Both the position numbers and the translations under genes were made by a program. DNA of 64,000 nucleotides. Source: Bacteroidota bacterium (GTDB lineage Bacteria; Bacteroidota; Bacteroidia; Bacteroidales; Bacteroidaceae). This document shows positions 16,431 to 25,293 of the stretch, one piece after another. Location of the stretch: contig JAFABG010000040.1 of assembly GCA_023426145.1 (NCBI GenBank), positions 372,001-436,000 on the forward strand. Direction: 5' to 3'. The notes beneath the pieces were generated by a model, which did not search any database, was not told the origin of the DNA, and saw only the letters and a program-made list of their open reading frames with translations. Position 1 is the first letter of the stretch, and each line of letters opens with the position of its first letter.

Positions 16431-17672
16431 ATGAATAAGAAAATATTTATCGTTACACTCTTTTTAGGGTGTTGCTCTTTGGCTGCTTGGGCACAAAAGC
16501 AGGAGAAAACAATTACTATTGAAGTGAATAACAATTGGCATCGGGCTAAAATTGATGAGCCTGTGGTGATTAGTCTGAATGATTTACATGCTGGTTTTAA
16601 TATCAAATCGGCTGTGGTTATGGATAACAATTCTGAAATAACTTCCCAGTTAGATGATTTGAACAGAGACCGGAAGATGGATGAGTTAGCCTTTGTTACT
16701 AATCTGCCTGCTTATGGCAGAAAGGTATTTCAAGTGACACTCTCATCAGAAAAGAGTGTGAAAAAGTATCCCAAACGAGTTTATGCCGGAATGTTTATTG
16801 CCGATCCTAGAAAGGGAAAGCATCAACCGGTACAATCGATCACTGTTCCCGGAACTAGTAATATCTATAGTATGGTTCGTCCTCATGGACCTGTTCTTGA
16901 ATCTGAATTAGTGGGTTATCGTCTTTATTTCAATGAGAAACAAACTCCAGATATTTATGGAAAGTTTAACAAAGGATTGGAAATCGAAGAATCTCAGTTC
17001 TATCCAACTGATGAACAATTGGCAAAAGGGTTCGGTGATGATGTGCTTCGTGTGTTCGATAGCTGTGGTCCAGGAGCATTAAAAGGATGGGACGGGCAGA
17101 AAGCTACTCACATTACTCCTGTAGGTACTCGCACAGAACGCATTATCTCTTATGGTCCAGTACGAGTTATTGCTGAAATTGAGGTGACCGACTGGCAATA
17201 TCAAGGTTCAGAGCTCGACATGATGACACGATATACCCTTTATGCAGGACATCGTGACTTACATATTGAAGCTTTTTTTAATGAGCCCATTAAAGATCAG
17301 GTCTTCTGTACCGGTGTTCAGGATATTGTAGGCACTTCGAAGTCTTATTCCGATCATAAAGGTTTGGTGGGAAGTTGGGGTACTGATTGGCCCGTAAATG
17401 ATACGGTGAAGTATGCTAAAGAAACGGTTGGACTAGGAGCTTGTGTTCCTCAGCGTTATGTAAAATCGGAGGAGAAAGATAAAAGTAATTTCCTTTATAC
17501 TCTACAAGCACCTGGAAGCAATTATTTTCAATATCACTGCACATTCACTTCAATGAAGGAAACCTTCGGATATAAAACGCCCGAAAAATGGTTTGCTTAT
17601 CTTCGTTTGTGGAAAGAAGAATTAGCTCATCCAGCAGACGTAAGGATAAAAGAGGGACCACTTGCAGAATAA
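16431..17672 (+). CDS. DUF4861 family secreted protein
   Basis: A 413-residue protein with a clear signal peptide (cleavage after AWAQ, about 22) and no lipobox. The sequence fits the DUF4861 family found beside pectin and rhamnogalacturonan enzymes in Bacteroides. Features include an N-terminal strand-rich region (ITIEVNNNWHRAKIDEPVVIS), a central VLESELVGYRLYFNEKQTPDIYGK segment and a WFAYLRLWKEELAHPADVRIKEGP tail. No catalytic motif is established in my knowledge, and a carbohydrate-active role is inference from location. It is flanked by terminators on both sides, so it looks monocistronic. No promoter with both elements was found in the 45 bp after the upstream terminator. Confidence 0.75.
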   Translation: MNKKIFIVTLFLGCCSLAAWAQKQEKTITIEVNNNWHRAKIDEPVVISLNDLHAGFNIKSAVVMDNNSEITSQLDDLNRDRKMDELAFVTNLPAYGRKVFQVTLSSEKSVKKYPKRVYAGMFIADPRKGKHQPVQSITVPGTSNIYSMVRPHGPVLESELVGYRLYFNEKQTPDIYGKFNKGLEIEESQFYPTDEQLAKGFGDDVLRVFDSCGPGALKGWDGQKATHITPVGTRTERIISYGPVRVIAEIEVTDWQYQGSELDMMTRYTLYAGHRDLHIEAFFNEPIKDQVFCTGVQDIVGTSKSYSDHKGLVGSWGTDWPVNDTVKYAKETVGLGACVPQRYVKSEEKDKSNFLYTLQAPGSNYFQYHCTFTSMKETFGYKTPEKWFAYLRLWKEELAHPADVRIKEGPLAE

Positions 17673-17700
17673 GAATAGTAATTTACCAGATTTTATACCG

Positions 17701-17740
17701 ACTCCGCACAAATATTACTCCTTTGCGCGGAGTTTTTTTT
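17701..17740 (+). terminator. Intrinsic terminator after the DUF4861 gene
   Basis: ACTCCGC (17701-17707) pairs with GCGGAGT (17727-17733) and is followed by a run of eight T. This is a classic plus-strand terminator, 28 bp after the stop codon. Confidence 0.88.
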
Positions 17741-17802
17741 ATAATTTTGTACCTATGGAGAATTGTTAATCTGATTCATATTATCCAAAATAAATCAATA
17801 TC

Positions 17803-19479
17803 ATGAAACGACTTACACAGCTTTTTGTATTTTGCTTCTTATCTATTTTTTCTGTCGTTGCGCAGAAGAATTATGTATCTCAAGTGTGGGTTTCCGATCT
17901 TGGAAACGGAAAGTATAAAAATCCGGTACTATATGCCGATTATTCCGATCCCGATGCTTGTCGTGTTGGAGATGATTTCTATATGACTTCTTCTAGTTTT
18001 AATTGTTTGCCGGGCTTACAAATTCTGCATTCTAAGGATTTAGTGAACTGGAGCATAATTGGTGCAGCAGTTCCTAATGTTCTCCCTCCGGTGGAAACTT
18101 CAGAACGTCCGGAACATGGCAATCGTGTGTGGGCACCAAGTATCAGACATCACAATGGAGAATTCTACATTTTTTGGGGTGATCCAGATCAAGGTGCGTT
18201 TATGGTGAAAGCAAAAGATCCAGCTGGCCCTTGGACAGAACCTGTGTTGGTTAAACCCGGAAAAGGGATAATAGATACTTGTCCCTTGTGGGATGAGGAT
18301 GGAAAGGTCTATTTGGTTCATGCTTATGCAGGAAGTCGTGCCGGCTTGAAAAGTGTGATCACCATCTGCGAATTAAATAAAGAGGCCACTAAAGCGATCA
18401 GCCCTTCTCGTATCGTCTTTGACGGACACGAAGCACATCAGACTTGTGAGGGACCGAAATTCTATAAAAGAAATGGGTGTTATTATATTTTTCATCCGGC
18501 AGGAGGTGTACCAACCGGTTGGCAGGTAGTACTTCGCTCAAAAAATGTATATGGACCTTATGAATGGAAAACGGTTTTAGCTCAAGGAAATACTCCAATC
18601 AATGGACCTCATCAAGGAGCTTGGGTGGATACGCCTACTGGAGAAGATTGGTTCTTGCATTTTCAAGATGTAGGTGCTTATGGTCGATTAGTCCATTTGC
18701 AACCCATGCAATGGGTTAACGATTGGCCAGTTATTGGTGTGGATAAAGATGGTGATGGTTGTGGAGAACCTGTTCTGACATACAGAAAACCGAATGTGGG
18801 AAAGACTTATCCTATTTGTACACCTCAAGAAAGTGATGAATTTGATGGATATACGCTTTCTCCACAATGGCAATGGCATGCGAATATCAATGAAAAATGG
18901 GCATACTATGCTGGGGATAAAAGCTATATTAGATTGTATTCATATCCAGTGCTCTCAGATTACAAGAACCTTTGGGATGTAGCTAATCTGCTTCTGCAAA
19001 AAACTCCTTCGGATAACTTTACTGCTACGATGAAGCTGACTTTCACGCCTAATCCTAAATTAAAAGGTGAGCGTACAGGCTTGCTTGTTATGGGACGTGA
19101 TTATGCCGGATTAATTCTAGAGAATACAGATAAGGGGCTTGTCCTTTCGCAAATTGAATGTAAAAAGGCGGATAATGGGAAGCCGGAATCATCAAATTCT
19201 TCAATTGATCTGACTCAGAACACGATATACTTAAAAGTGCGTTTCACTTCTGATGGAACAAAAATCAAGGGTAGTGAAGGCGGAAGCGATCTTGTTGTAA
19301 TGTGCGACTTTAGCTATAGTCTCGACGGAAAGAAGTTTTCTCCATTGGGTAAATCCTTCCAAGCACGTGAAGGACAATGGATCGGCACTAAAGTTGGTAT
19401 GTTCTGTACTCGTCCCTCTATTGTTACTAATGATGGCGGATGGGCAGATGTCGATTGGTTTCGTATTACTAAAAAATAA
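17803..19479 (+). CDS. GH43 glycoside hydrolase with a C-terminal beta-sandwich domain
   Basis: Secreted enzyme of 558 residues (signal peptide to about VVAQ, 21). The five-bladed GH43 propeller spans about 38-330, with the three expected acidic residues: Asp49 (YSDPDA, base), Asp158 (IDTCPLWDEDG, pKa modulator) and Glu216 (TCEGPKF, acid). The C-terminal 200 residues form a lectin-like sandwich (ESDEFDGYTLSPQWQW, GERTGLLVMGRDYAGLIL), as in many arabinofuranosidase and xylosidase members. It probably trims arabinose- or galactose-containing side chains of RG-I, but the subfamily cannot be set by eye. A TAATTTTG -7-like box is at 17742-17749, just after the upstream terminator, with a poor -33. 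Confidence 0.92.
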   Translation: MKRLTQLFVFCFLSIFSVVAQKNYVSQVWVSDLGNGKYKNPVLYADYSDPDACRVGDDFYMTSSSFNCLPGLQILHSKDLVNWSIIGAAVPNVLPPVETSERPEHGNRVWAPSIRHHNGEFYIFWGDPDQGAFMVKAKDPAGPWTEPVLVKPGKGIIDTCPLWDEDGKVYLVHAYAGSRAGLKSVITICELNKEATKAISPSRIVFDGHEAHQTCEGPKFYKRNGCYYIFHPAGGVPTGWQVVLRSKNVYGPYEWKTVLAQGNTPINGPHQGAWVDTPTGEDWFLHFQDVGAYGRLVHLQPMQWVNDWPVIGVDKDGDGCGEPVLTYRKPNVGKTYPICTPQESDEFDGYTLSPQWQWHANINEKWAYYAGDKSYIRLYSYPVLSDYKNLWDVANLLLQKTPSDNFTATMKLTFTPNPKLKGERTGLLVMGRDYAGLILENTDKGLVLSQIECKKADNGKPESSNSSIDLTQNTIYLKVRFTSDGTKIKGSEGGSDLVVMCDFSYSLDGKKFSPLGKSFQAREGQWIGTKVGMFCTRPSIVTNDGGWADVDWFRITKK

Positions 19480-19531
19480 TCGATTAGTATTAGGTAGCTA
19501 AAGAACCCATTTGGCTAGTCGTTTCATAGGG

Positions 19532-19610
19532 TTGGCACAGTTGTGCCAACGTATTGGCATGGTCGTGCCACTGTATTGGCACAACTGTGCCTATATAGTG
19601 GCACTGCCTC
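19532..19610. repeat. Tandem 22-bp repeats of an imperfect palindrome
   Basis: Three consecutive 22-bp units (19532-19553, 19554-19575, 19576-19597) and a partial fourth (19598-19610). Each unit starts TTGGCA and contains GTGCC, so each is a small palindrome (the first has TTGGCACAGTTGTGCCAA). Loop bases vary while the arms are kept, as expected for structure- or protein-selected repeats. It lies 52 bp after the GH43 stop and upstream of the HAD phosphatase gene, and it could stabilise or terminate the GH43 transcript or bind a protein. Confidence 0.75.
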
Positions 19611-19723
19611 TTTTATGAAGGAATTTGTGCATCGTACGCCATTTATCGCTAATCCGTTTTTTATTCTTATCTTTGTGAACAGAAAGATTAGGTATACAGG
19701 ATTAACAAAAAAAAATAACTTTG

Positions 19724-20383
19724 ATGAAGAAATTGGTAATATTCGATTTAGATGGTACCTTACTAAATACCATTGCCGACCTTGCACACAGTACAAATTT
19801 TGCTTTAAATAAATTGGGATACCCAACCCATGAGTTAGATAGTTATAACTTTATGGTTGGAAATGGCATCGATAAACTCTTCGAACGTGCTCTACCTGAA
19901 GGAGAGAAATCGAAAGAAAATATATGGCGCGTACGTCAAGAATTTGTTCCTTATTATGATATTCATAATGCAGATGATAGTTGCCCCTACGAAGGAGTTC
20001 TCGAACTACTTGCATACTTACAATCCTTAGGTGTTAAAATCGCGGTTGCTTCTAACAAATATCAGGCAGCTACGTTAAAGTTGGTGGCTCACTATTTTCC
20101 CGAAATCCAATTCTCTGCTGTGCTAGGACAACGTGAAGGCATAAAGGTGAAGCCAGACCCTGCCATTGTTTTTGATATTCTTAAGACTACAGGTATTGCT
20201 GCAGAAGATGTGCTGTATGTTGGAGATTCGGGCGTTGATATGCAAACAGCATCTAATGCTGGAGTTACAGCTTGTGGTGTAGTTTGGGGATTTCGTCCAC
20301 GGGCAGAATTGGAGGCATTTAACCCGGCTTACATTGTAGAATCTACTGATTCTATAAAAAAGATTGTTTTGGAAAATGCCTAA
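19724..20383 (+). CDS. HAD-superfamily phosphatase, phosphoglycolate-phosphatase-like
   Basis: A 219-residue cytoplasmic hydrolase. HAD motif I is FDLDGTLL (nucleophile Asp8, acid/base Asp10), motif II is VASNKYQ, motif III is the Lys in IKVKPDP, and motif IV is VGDSGVDMQTASNAG. The helical cap between about 15 and 80 is of the Gph/PGMB type. Substrates of such enzymes include 2-phosphoglycolate and sugar phosphates; specificity is unknown here. The ATG at 19724 is preferred over an in-frame TTG three bases earlier. A TATCTTTG -7 box lies at 19668-19675 without a clear -33. It shares a bidirectional terminator with the convergent HTCS gene. Confidence 0.9.
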   Translation: MKKLVIFDLDGTLLNTIADLAHSTNFALNKLGYPTHELDSYNFMVGNGIDKLFERALPEGEKSKENIWRVRQEFVPYYDIHNADDSCPYEGVLELLAYLQSLGVKIAVASNKYQAATLKLVAHYFPEIQFSAVLGQREGIKVKPDPAIVFDILKTTGIAAEDVLYVGDSGVDMQTASNAGVTACGVVWGFRPRAELEAFNPAYIVESTDSIKKIVLENA

Positions 20384-20407
20384 TTTATAATGCAAGCTAA
20401 AGCATTT

Positions 20408-20461
20408 TAGTAAAGGCAGGTAATTCTTATTATTAATGATAAGAGCGACCGGCCTTTACTA
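20408..20461. terminator. Bidirectional terminator between the HAD gene and the HTCS gene
   Basis: TAGTAAAGGC (20408-20417) and GCCTTTACTA (20452-20461) are perfectly complementary. A smaller CTTAT/ATAAG stem lies inside. It sits between two convergent stop codons and can serve both strands. Confidence 0.75.
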
Positions 20462-20484
20462 TTTAAATTCTATTCGTTTTTTTT

Positions 20485-23400
20485 CTATTCATCAACAGTT
20501 GTGTTTGAATCGTTATCTTCGTGGCTCTCAGAATTAGTTGGGCTTTCGCTATTTCCTCCACGTTGATATACCGAAGGAGCTACGCCAAACTGAGATTTAA
20601 AGCATTTACTGAAATAGAAAGGATCGCTAATCCCCACTTTATAGGCAACTTCAGCCACTGTTAGATTTTCACCCGATAATAGCAACTCTGCGGCTTTCTT
20701 CATACGTACTACACGAAGATATTCGTTAGGAGAATAGCCGGTTACACCACGTAGCTTTCTATAGAATACTGTTCGTCCTAGCTTCATGAGTTGAGCAAAC
20801 TCATCAATAGAGAAGTCTGCTCTTGAAAGATTCTGCTCGAGAACAATTGCAAGGCGCTCAGCAAATTCTTTATCCCTGTCACTCGAACAAACAGCTGCTC
20901 GTACAATTCCCGGTTCGTTTGAGAATTTCTCACGAAGCTTATCACGCTGTTCTATCAAACGAAAGACGCGTGCCAATAGCAACTTAATACTGAAAGGCTT
21001 GGCTATGTAAGCATCGGCTCCGGCTTCGATACCTTCCAAATGTTTCTCAGGAGAATTTAATGCTGTAAGCAAAATAATAGGAGTGTGGCTTGTGGTGAAA
21101 TCCGACTTTAACTTCTTAGTGACTTCAAAGCCAGTCATTCCAGGCATCAAAACGTCGCAAATGATTAAGTCTGCTTCATAAGTTTGCGCTTTTTCAAAGC
21201 CTTTAATTCCATCGGGAGCTGTTTCAACTTCAAAATAGATACCAACTTCCTCTTTCAAGAATTCGCGTATATCGTTATCATCTTCAATGATCAGTACTTT
21301 CCGTTTGTTTAGCGGAGCAACAACCTTTTCGTTTTCTGTAAAATTCTCCGCAAGTTCGATTAAGTGATGTGCTTGCCCTTCTGCTTCCTTAAGTAAAATA
21401 TTGTCTGCAATCAAAAAGTCTTTTTCCGCATAAACCGTTTTATCAGTTGGAATGCTTACTGTGAAGATTGAACCGCCAGTTTCATTTTCTTTGTATTCAA
21501 TACTACCTTTATGAACTTGTACCAATTCATAACTCAAATGCAGACCAACACCAATACTATCGCCGGAGAAGTTACTCTGCATGAATCTTTTGAATAGCTC
21601 GTTTTGCTTCTCTTTAGGAATGCCCACACCATTATCCGTAACTTTAATCAATAAGCATTTCTTCAAATCGTCCACTTCAACCGACAAAATGATAGTGCCA
21701 TTAGAAGGAGTATATTTGAATGCATTTGATAATAAGTTATATGTCACTTTATCAAGGTTTCCCTTGTCAATATACATTTTGTAGGATGGTACCGAAGGCT
21801 TGAAGTGAAAATTCATACTCTTTTGTTCGGATACGTCACCGAAACTTAGGAATATTTCGTATAAGAAGGCGATCACATCTGTTTCCTCAAGCGAAAGTGC
21901 CAGCTTGTTGTTTTGCATCTTTCGGAATTCCAAAAGCTGATTGATAAGCCTTAGCATACGTTGCGTACTTTTATCCATCGTTTTCAAAGGGTGGATCAGG
22001 TCACGAGGAATATCTGTTACTCGCTGAATTTTCTCAAGTGCTCCCTGAATCAAGGTTAGAGGAGTACGAAATTCATGAGAGATATTCGTAAAGAAAACCA
22101 ATTTATATTCTGTAAGCTGTTTCTCTACATTAATGCGGTTGCGCAAGCTATTGAAGTTACGAACAATGTGGAAAGTGAAATATAACGCCACAATCATGAG
22201 TAATAAATACCCTAGCATGGCCCAATTACTTTTCCAGAAAGGAGGCTTCAGTATTATTTTTAATACTGTTTCTTTGTCGTTCCAAATCCCGGCCCCATTA
22301 CATGATTTCACATGAAGAATATAGGTACCTGGTTTCATATATTTGAATGAAGCAAAGTTTAACGGTGAAGGAGTACTCCATCCTTTATCATAATTCTCTA
22401 ACCAATACATGTATTTGGTTCGTCCGCTATCGGAGTAATCAAAGGTAGAGAAATCAATCAAAAAAGAGTTTTGAAAATATTTCAATGTGATCTCATCCGA
22501 ATAAGGCAACGACTGTTTTAGTGGAGAATCTTCAATGGTTGGGTTCACTTGGGAACCATTTACCTCTAAGTTTGTAAACACAACCGGAGAGAACGCTTCG
22601 CTATCATGTATTTTATCAGGGTCGATGACCAGTAATCCATAGTTTGTTCCAAAGAGCAATTTTCCGTCCATCCCCACGCAAGCACTATTTTCACTATATA
22701 CATTTCCTAATGTATAAGATGAGAAGAAGTAATTCTCAAAGGATTGACTGCTTGGATTAAATTTCGAAATACCGTATTCGGTTGCAACCCATAGGTTTCC
22801 GTTATTGTCAGCCAAAATGGATTGAATAACATCATTCACCAATCCTTCGGCAGTTCCATAATGCTTATACTTTAAGGTGCGATAGTTGTTTTGTGGTTCG
22901 CAGAGATTTAATCCGGAACCTGAAGTCCCAACCCACATACGGCCTTTTGTGTCTTTATAAATACATCTGATCTCATTACTGCAGAATGTTCCGTTAGTAT
23001 AACTGAAAAGATGGTAGTTTTCGCTATTTGCGATTAGCGAATCAGGATGGAATATGCATACCCCTTCACTGGTTCCCACCCAAATCATTCCATTGTTATC
23101 TTCTTCAATCACTCGTACCATGCGTAGCCCGAATTTATGTTGCAAGAAATGGCGGAACTTATATTTACCATTAGCACTTTGTTCGGCCAATTCAAGGCCT
23201 CCTCCAAAAGTACCTACCCACATTCGTTTTTTCTTATCCTGATAGATGGAGAACACGTTGTTGTCTGCCAAAGAACTAGGGTCCGACGCATCATGATAAT
23301 AAGGTGTATCCCCAATCTTTAATCCATTTCCTCGAGTTCCCACCCAGTTTTGTCCCTGTTTATCTTCAGCTATGGCATAGATGTTCGACTGGAAATATTG

Positions 23401-24816
23401 ATTGGCTATTTTGGAGTGAAGATTAGAATCGAAAGTGTAGAGCCCACCTTTGCGAGTGCCCACCCAAATATCTCCATTAGGCATTTTGGTTAGCATACGT
23501 ATGGTATTCGAACGGTCGAACAGTTCGCTGGATTCAGGATAGATACGTGATGTTCCTTCATTGAGGACTGAGATACGTGATAAACCCGAATATTCAGAGC
23601 TTACCCAGATTCCACCAGCTCTGTCTTCCATCACATAAAGTAAAAAGTCAGAACTAATGTGGCTTTGGTCATTGATACTTGCTCGGAAATGCTCTAATTT
23701 ATCTTCGCTGGTATCATACGCAAAAAGTCCATTTCCATAAGTTGAAATCCAGATAATACCTCGCGAATCGTGGACAATATGATAACGTTCGTAGTCAATG
23801 TAGCCCATTTTATTTTCAGGGATGAATTGGAATTCCTTCTTTTCTCCTGATTTGGCAAGAATATAGGTAACGTGTCCTGTGTGATTATATATCCAATAAT
23901 CTCCATGATTATCAACGATAACCTCTCCGTTTTTGATCGCATAATCTGAGGCTGGCTTAATCTGGCGAGAATTAAAATTATAGCTATATACTCCGGTATT
24001 AGTCAGTATAATCCATTTGTCTTTTAACTTGAAGTTACCACTTAGAGATGTCTTCCCAGCTACAGCTGTAAGCGAGGCGATTTTTATTAGCTTTCTTGAT
24101 CTGTCTTGGTAATAGTAAATATCTCCTTGAGCGGTAAGGAAATACATTTGGTCATTCACGGCCAGTGAGGACATAAAGTTTAGTTGTCTATCTTCTATTT
24201 TGTATTTTCCGTCAACAACAGACACTAAGCCACGCTGCGTTCCAATCCATATTCTTCCATTGGTGTCTTCGTTGATAAACTGCACCCGGTTATCAGGTAG
24301 GTTTCCCCGTTCAGTCTTATAATCAATGGAAGTCATTTGCCTGTCTTTCTGGTGAATAATTCTTCGACAGCCATTTCCTGAATGTCTCAACCACACATCA
24401 CCGTTGGTAGCTATTAACAAGGAAGAATAGTTTTGTTCTAATTCTCCAACTCCTGTGTAATCAACAAAGCATGCTTTTTGCAAATCATAGCAGCTGTATA
24501 ATTCAGGGGTGGTGGATATCCACAAAAAACCGTCTTTATCTTCTATCAGACTGTAGATTCTATTATCAGATAATGAGACCTTTTCACCAGCCTCAGGTCT
24601 GAATGTTAAAAATGAGTTGCCGTCATACCGACTCAATCCATTTAATGTTGCTAGCCATAAGAAACCTTTGCTGTCTTGATACATATATCGGACTGAGTTG
24701 TTGGGTAACCCGTCACTTGTTCTCATTGGCTTTGAACGAAGTTCTATGCCACTATAAGCTGTATTGATAAAAAGAGTTAGAAGCAAAAAGAATATAGATA
24801 ACCGCTTTAGAGTCAT
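20485..24816 (-). CDS. Hybrid two-component system (HTCS) sensor-regulator of the pectin locus
   Basis: One-polypeptide sensor and transcription factor of 1443 residues in the inner membrane. In order: signal peptide (1-22), periplasmic two-propeller sensor with repeated Reg_prop motifs (about 25-770; many IWVGT-type strands), Y_Y_Y domain (about 790-858), one membrane helix (866-885), HisKA with phospho-accepting His914 (FTNISHEFRTPL), HATPase (NAFKYTP, DNGVGIPKE), receiver domain with Asp1221 (IICDVLMPG) and a C-terminal AraC-type HTH (about 1320-1418). An acidic Ser/Asn/Asp-rich tail of about 25 residues follows. The start at 24816 gives a proper signal peptide; an upstream in-frame ATG at 24900 would put it inside an unlikely extension. 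It lies between the GH28-GH43 and PL11-CE12 blocks and is the obvious regulator, sensing an RG-I oligosaccharide by family analogy. A minus-strand -7 box (TACTTTTG, 24848-24855) is upstream. Confidence 0.95.
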   Translation of the reverse strand: MTLKRLSIFFLLLTLFINTAYSGIELRSKPMRTSDGLPNNSVRYMYQDSKGFLWLATLNGLSRYDGNSFLTFRPEAGEKVSLSDNRIYSLIEDKDGFLWISTTPELYSCYDLQKACFVDYTGVGELEQNYSSLLIATNGDVWLRHSGNGCRRIIHQKDRQMTSIDYKTERGNLPDNRVQFINEDTNGRIWIGTQRGLVSVVDGKYKIEDRQLNFMSSLAVNDQMYFLTAQGDIYYYQDRSRKLIKIASLTAVAGKTSLSGNFKLKDKWIILTNTGVYSYNFNSRQIKPASDYAIKNGEVIVDNHGDYWIYNHTGHVTYILAKSGEKKEFQFIPENKMGYIDYERYHIVHDSRGIIWISTYGNGLFAYDTSEDKLEHFRASINDQSHISSDFLLYVMEDRAGGIWVSSEYSGLSRISVLNEGTSRIYPESSELFDRSNTIRMLTKMPNGDIWVGTRKGGLYTFDSNLHSKIANQYFQSNIYAIAEDKQGQNWVGTRGNGLKIGDTPYYHDASDPSSLADNNVFSIYQDKKKRMWVGTFGGGLELAEQSANGKYKFRHFLQHKFGLRMVRVIEEDNNGMIWVGTSEGVCIFHPDSLIANSENYHLFSYTNGTFCSNEIRCIYKDTKGRMWVGTSGSGLNLCEPQNNYRTLKYKHYGTAEGLVNDVIQSILADNNGNLWVATEYGISKFNPSSQSFENYFFSSYTLGNVYSENSACVGMDGKLLFGTNYGLLVIDPDKIHDSEAFSPVVFTNLEVNGSQVNPTIEDSPLKQSLPYSDEITLKYFQNSFLIDFSTFDYSDSGRTKYMYWLENYDKGWSTPSPLNFASFKYMKPGTYILHVKSCNGAGIWNDKETVLKIILKPPFWKSNWAMLGYLLLMIVALYFTFHIVRNFNSLRNRINVEKQLTEYKLVFFTNISHEFRTPLTLIQGALEKIQRVTDIPRDLIHPLKTMDKSTQRMLRLINQLLEFRKMQNNKLALSLEETDVIAFLYEIFLSFGDVSEQKSMNFHFKPSVPSYKMYIDKGNLDKVTYNLLSNAFKYTPSNGTIILSVEVDDLKKCLLIKVTDNGVGIPKEKQNELFKRFMQSNFSGDSIGVGLHLSYELVQVHKGSIEYKENETGGSIFTVSIPTDKTVYAEKDFLIADNILLKEAEGQAHHLIELAENFTENEKVVAPLNKRKVLIIEDDNDIREFLKEEVGIYFEVETAPDGIKGFEKAQTYEADLIICDVLMPGMTGFEVTKKLKSDFTTSHTPIILLTALNSPEKHLEGIEAGADAYIAKPFSIKLLLARVFRLIEQRDKLREKFSNEPGIVRAAVCSSDRDKEFAERLAIVLEQNLSRADFSIDEFAQLMKLGRTVFYRKLRGVTGYSPNEYLRVVRMKKAAELLLSGENLTVAEVAYKVGISDPFYFSKCFKSQFGVAPSVYQRGGNSESPTNSESHEDNDSNTTVDE

Positions 24817-24902
24817 ATAGAGTTCAAGATTAATTATAATTTCTAGACAAAAGTAATCAAGATAGTTGAGAAAAGAAAGAATCCATGTTATAAAATACAA
24901 TT

Positions 24903-24936
24903 AGGAGGATATTTGCTTTTGCACAAATACCCTCCT
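24903..24936 (-). terminator. Hairpin after the L-rhamnose mutarotase gene
   Basis: AGGAGGATATTTG (24903-24915) pairs with CAAATACCCTCCT (24924-24936), with one mismatch and an 8-nt loop. It lies 22 bp after the mutarotase stop on the minus strand and just upstream of the HTCS promoter region, so it likely separates the PL11-GH105-mutarotase transcript from the HTCS gene. Confidence 0.65.
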
Positions 24937-24958
24937 CTGTTCATCCTTAACTATCAGT

Positions 24959-25273
24959 TTAATCCATGTGGAATACTTCTGGTAATGGAATTGATATGGG
25001 TGAATTATCTGGATTTACTTCCATAATATCTGCCATATACTTCCACCATTTTTGTACAATAAGCGTATTTCCTAAATCTTGTGATCCCCCGTTACCTGTG
25101 TTCTTCTGAAAAGCAAACAGAATATTTGTTTCTTTATCCCAATAAATGGAATAGTCGGATATGCCATTTTGGGAAAGTAAATCTTTCAGTTCGGGCCAGA
25201 TGGCAGCATGTCTTTTCTCATACTCGGCCTCACATCCGGGTTTTAAATACATTTTAAAAGCTTCTCGTTTCAT
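24959..25273 (-). CDS. rhaM: L-rhamnose mutarotase
   Basis: Cytoplasmic 104-residue enzyme that interconverts alpha and beta anomers of L-rhamnose. The family residues Tyr18 and His22 (EYEKRHAAIWPEL) sit at the same positions as in E. coli RhaM. The paired Trp segment (VQKWWKYMADIM) and the YSIYWDKETNILFAF strand are also present. It follows the GH105 gene by 20 bp in an operon with PL11 and GH105, so its job is to feed rhamnose released from RG-I into isomerisation. The rest of the rhamnose pathway (RhaA, RhaB, RhaD) is not in the window. Confidence 0.94.
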   Translation of the reverse strand: MKREAFKMYLKPGCEAEYEKRHAAIWPELKDLLSQNGISDYSIYWDKETNILFAFQKNTGNGGSQDLGNTLIVQKWWKYMADIMEVNPDNSPISIPLPEVFHMD

Positions 25274-25293
25274 GGTTATAGTCTTATTTAAAG

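Noticed and set aside
19524..19826. Small open frames on both strands across the palindrome array
   Set aside because: The translations follow the 22-bp repeat and run into the HAD gene in the wrong frame; no domain, start signal or promoter supports them.
24817..24900. Longer start for the HTCS gene
   Set aside because: The extension of 28 residues precedes the real signal peptide and covers the likely promoter.
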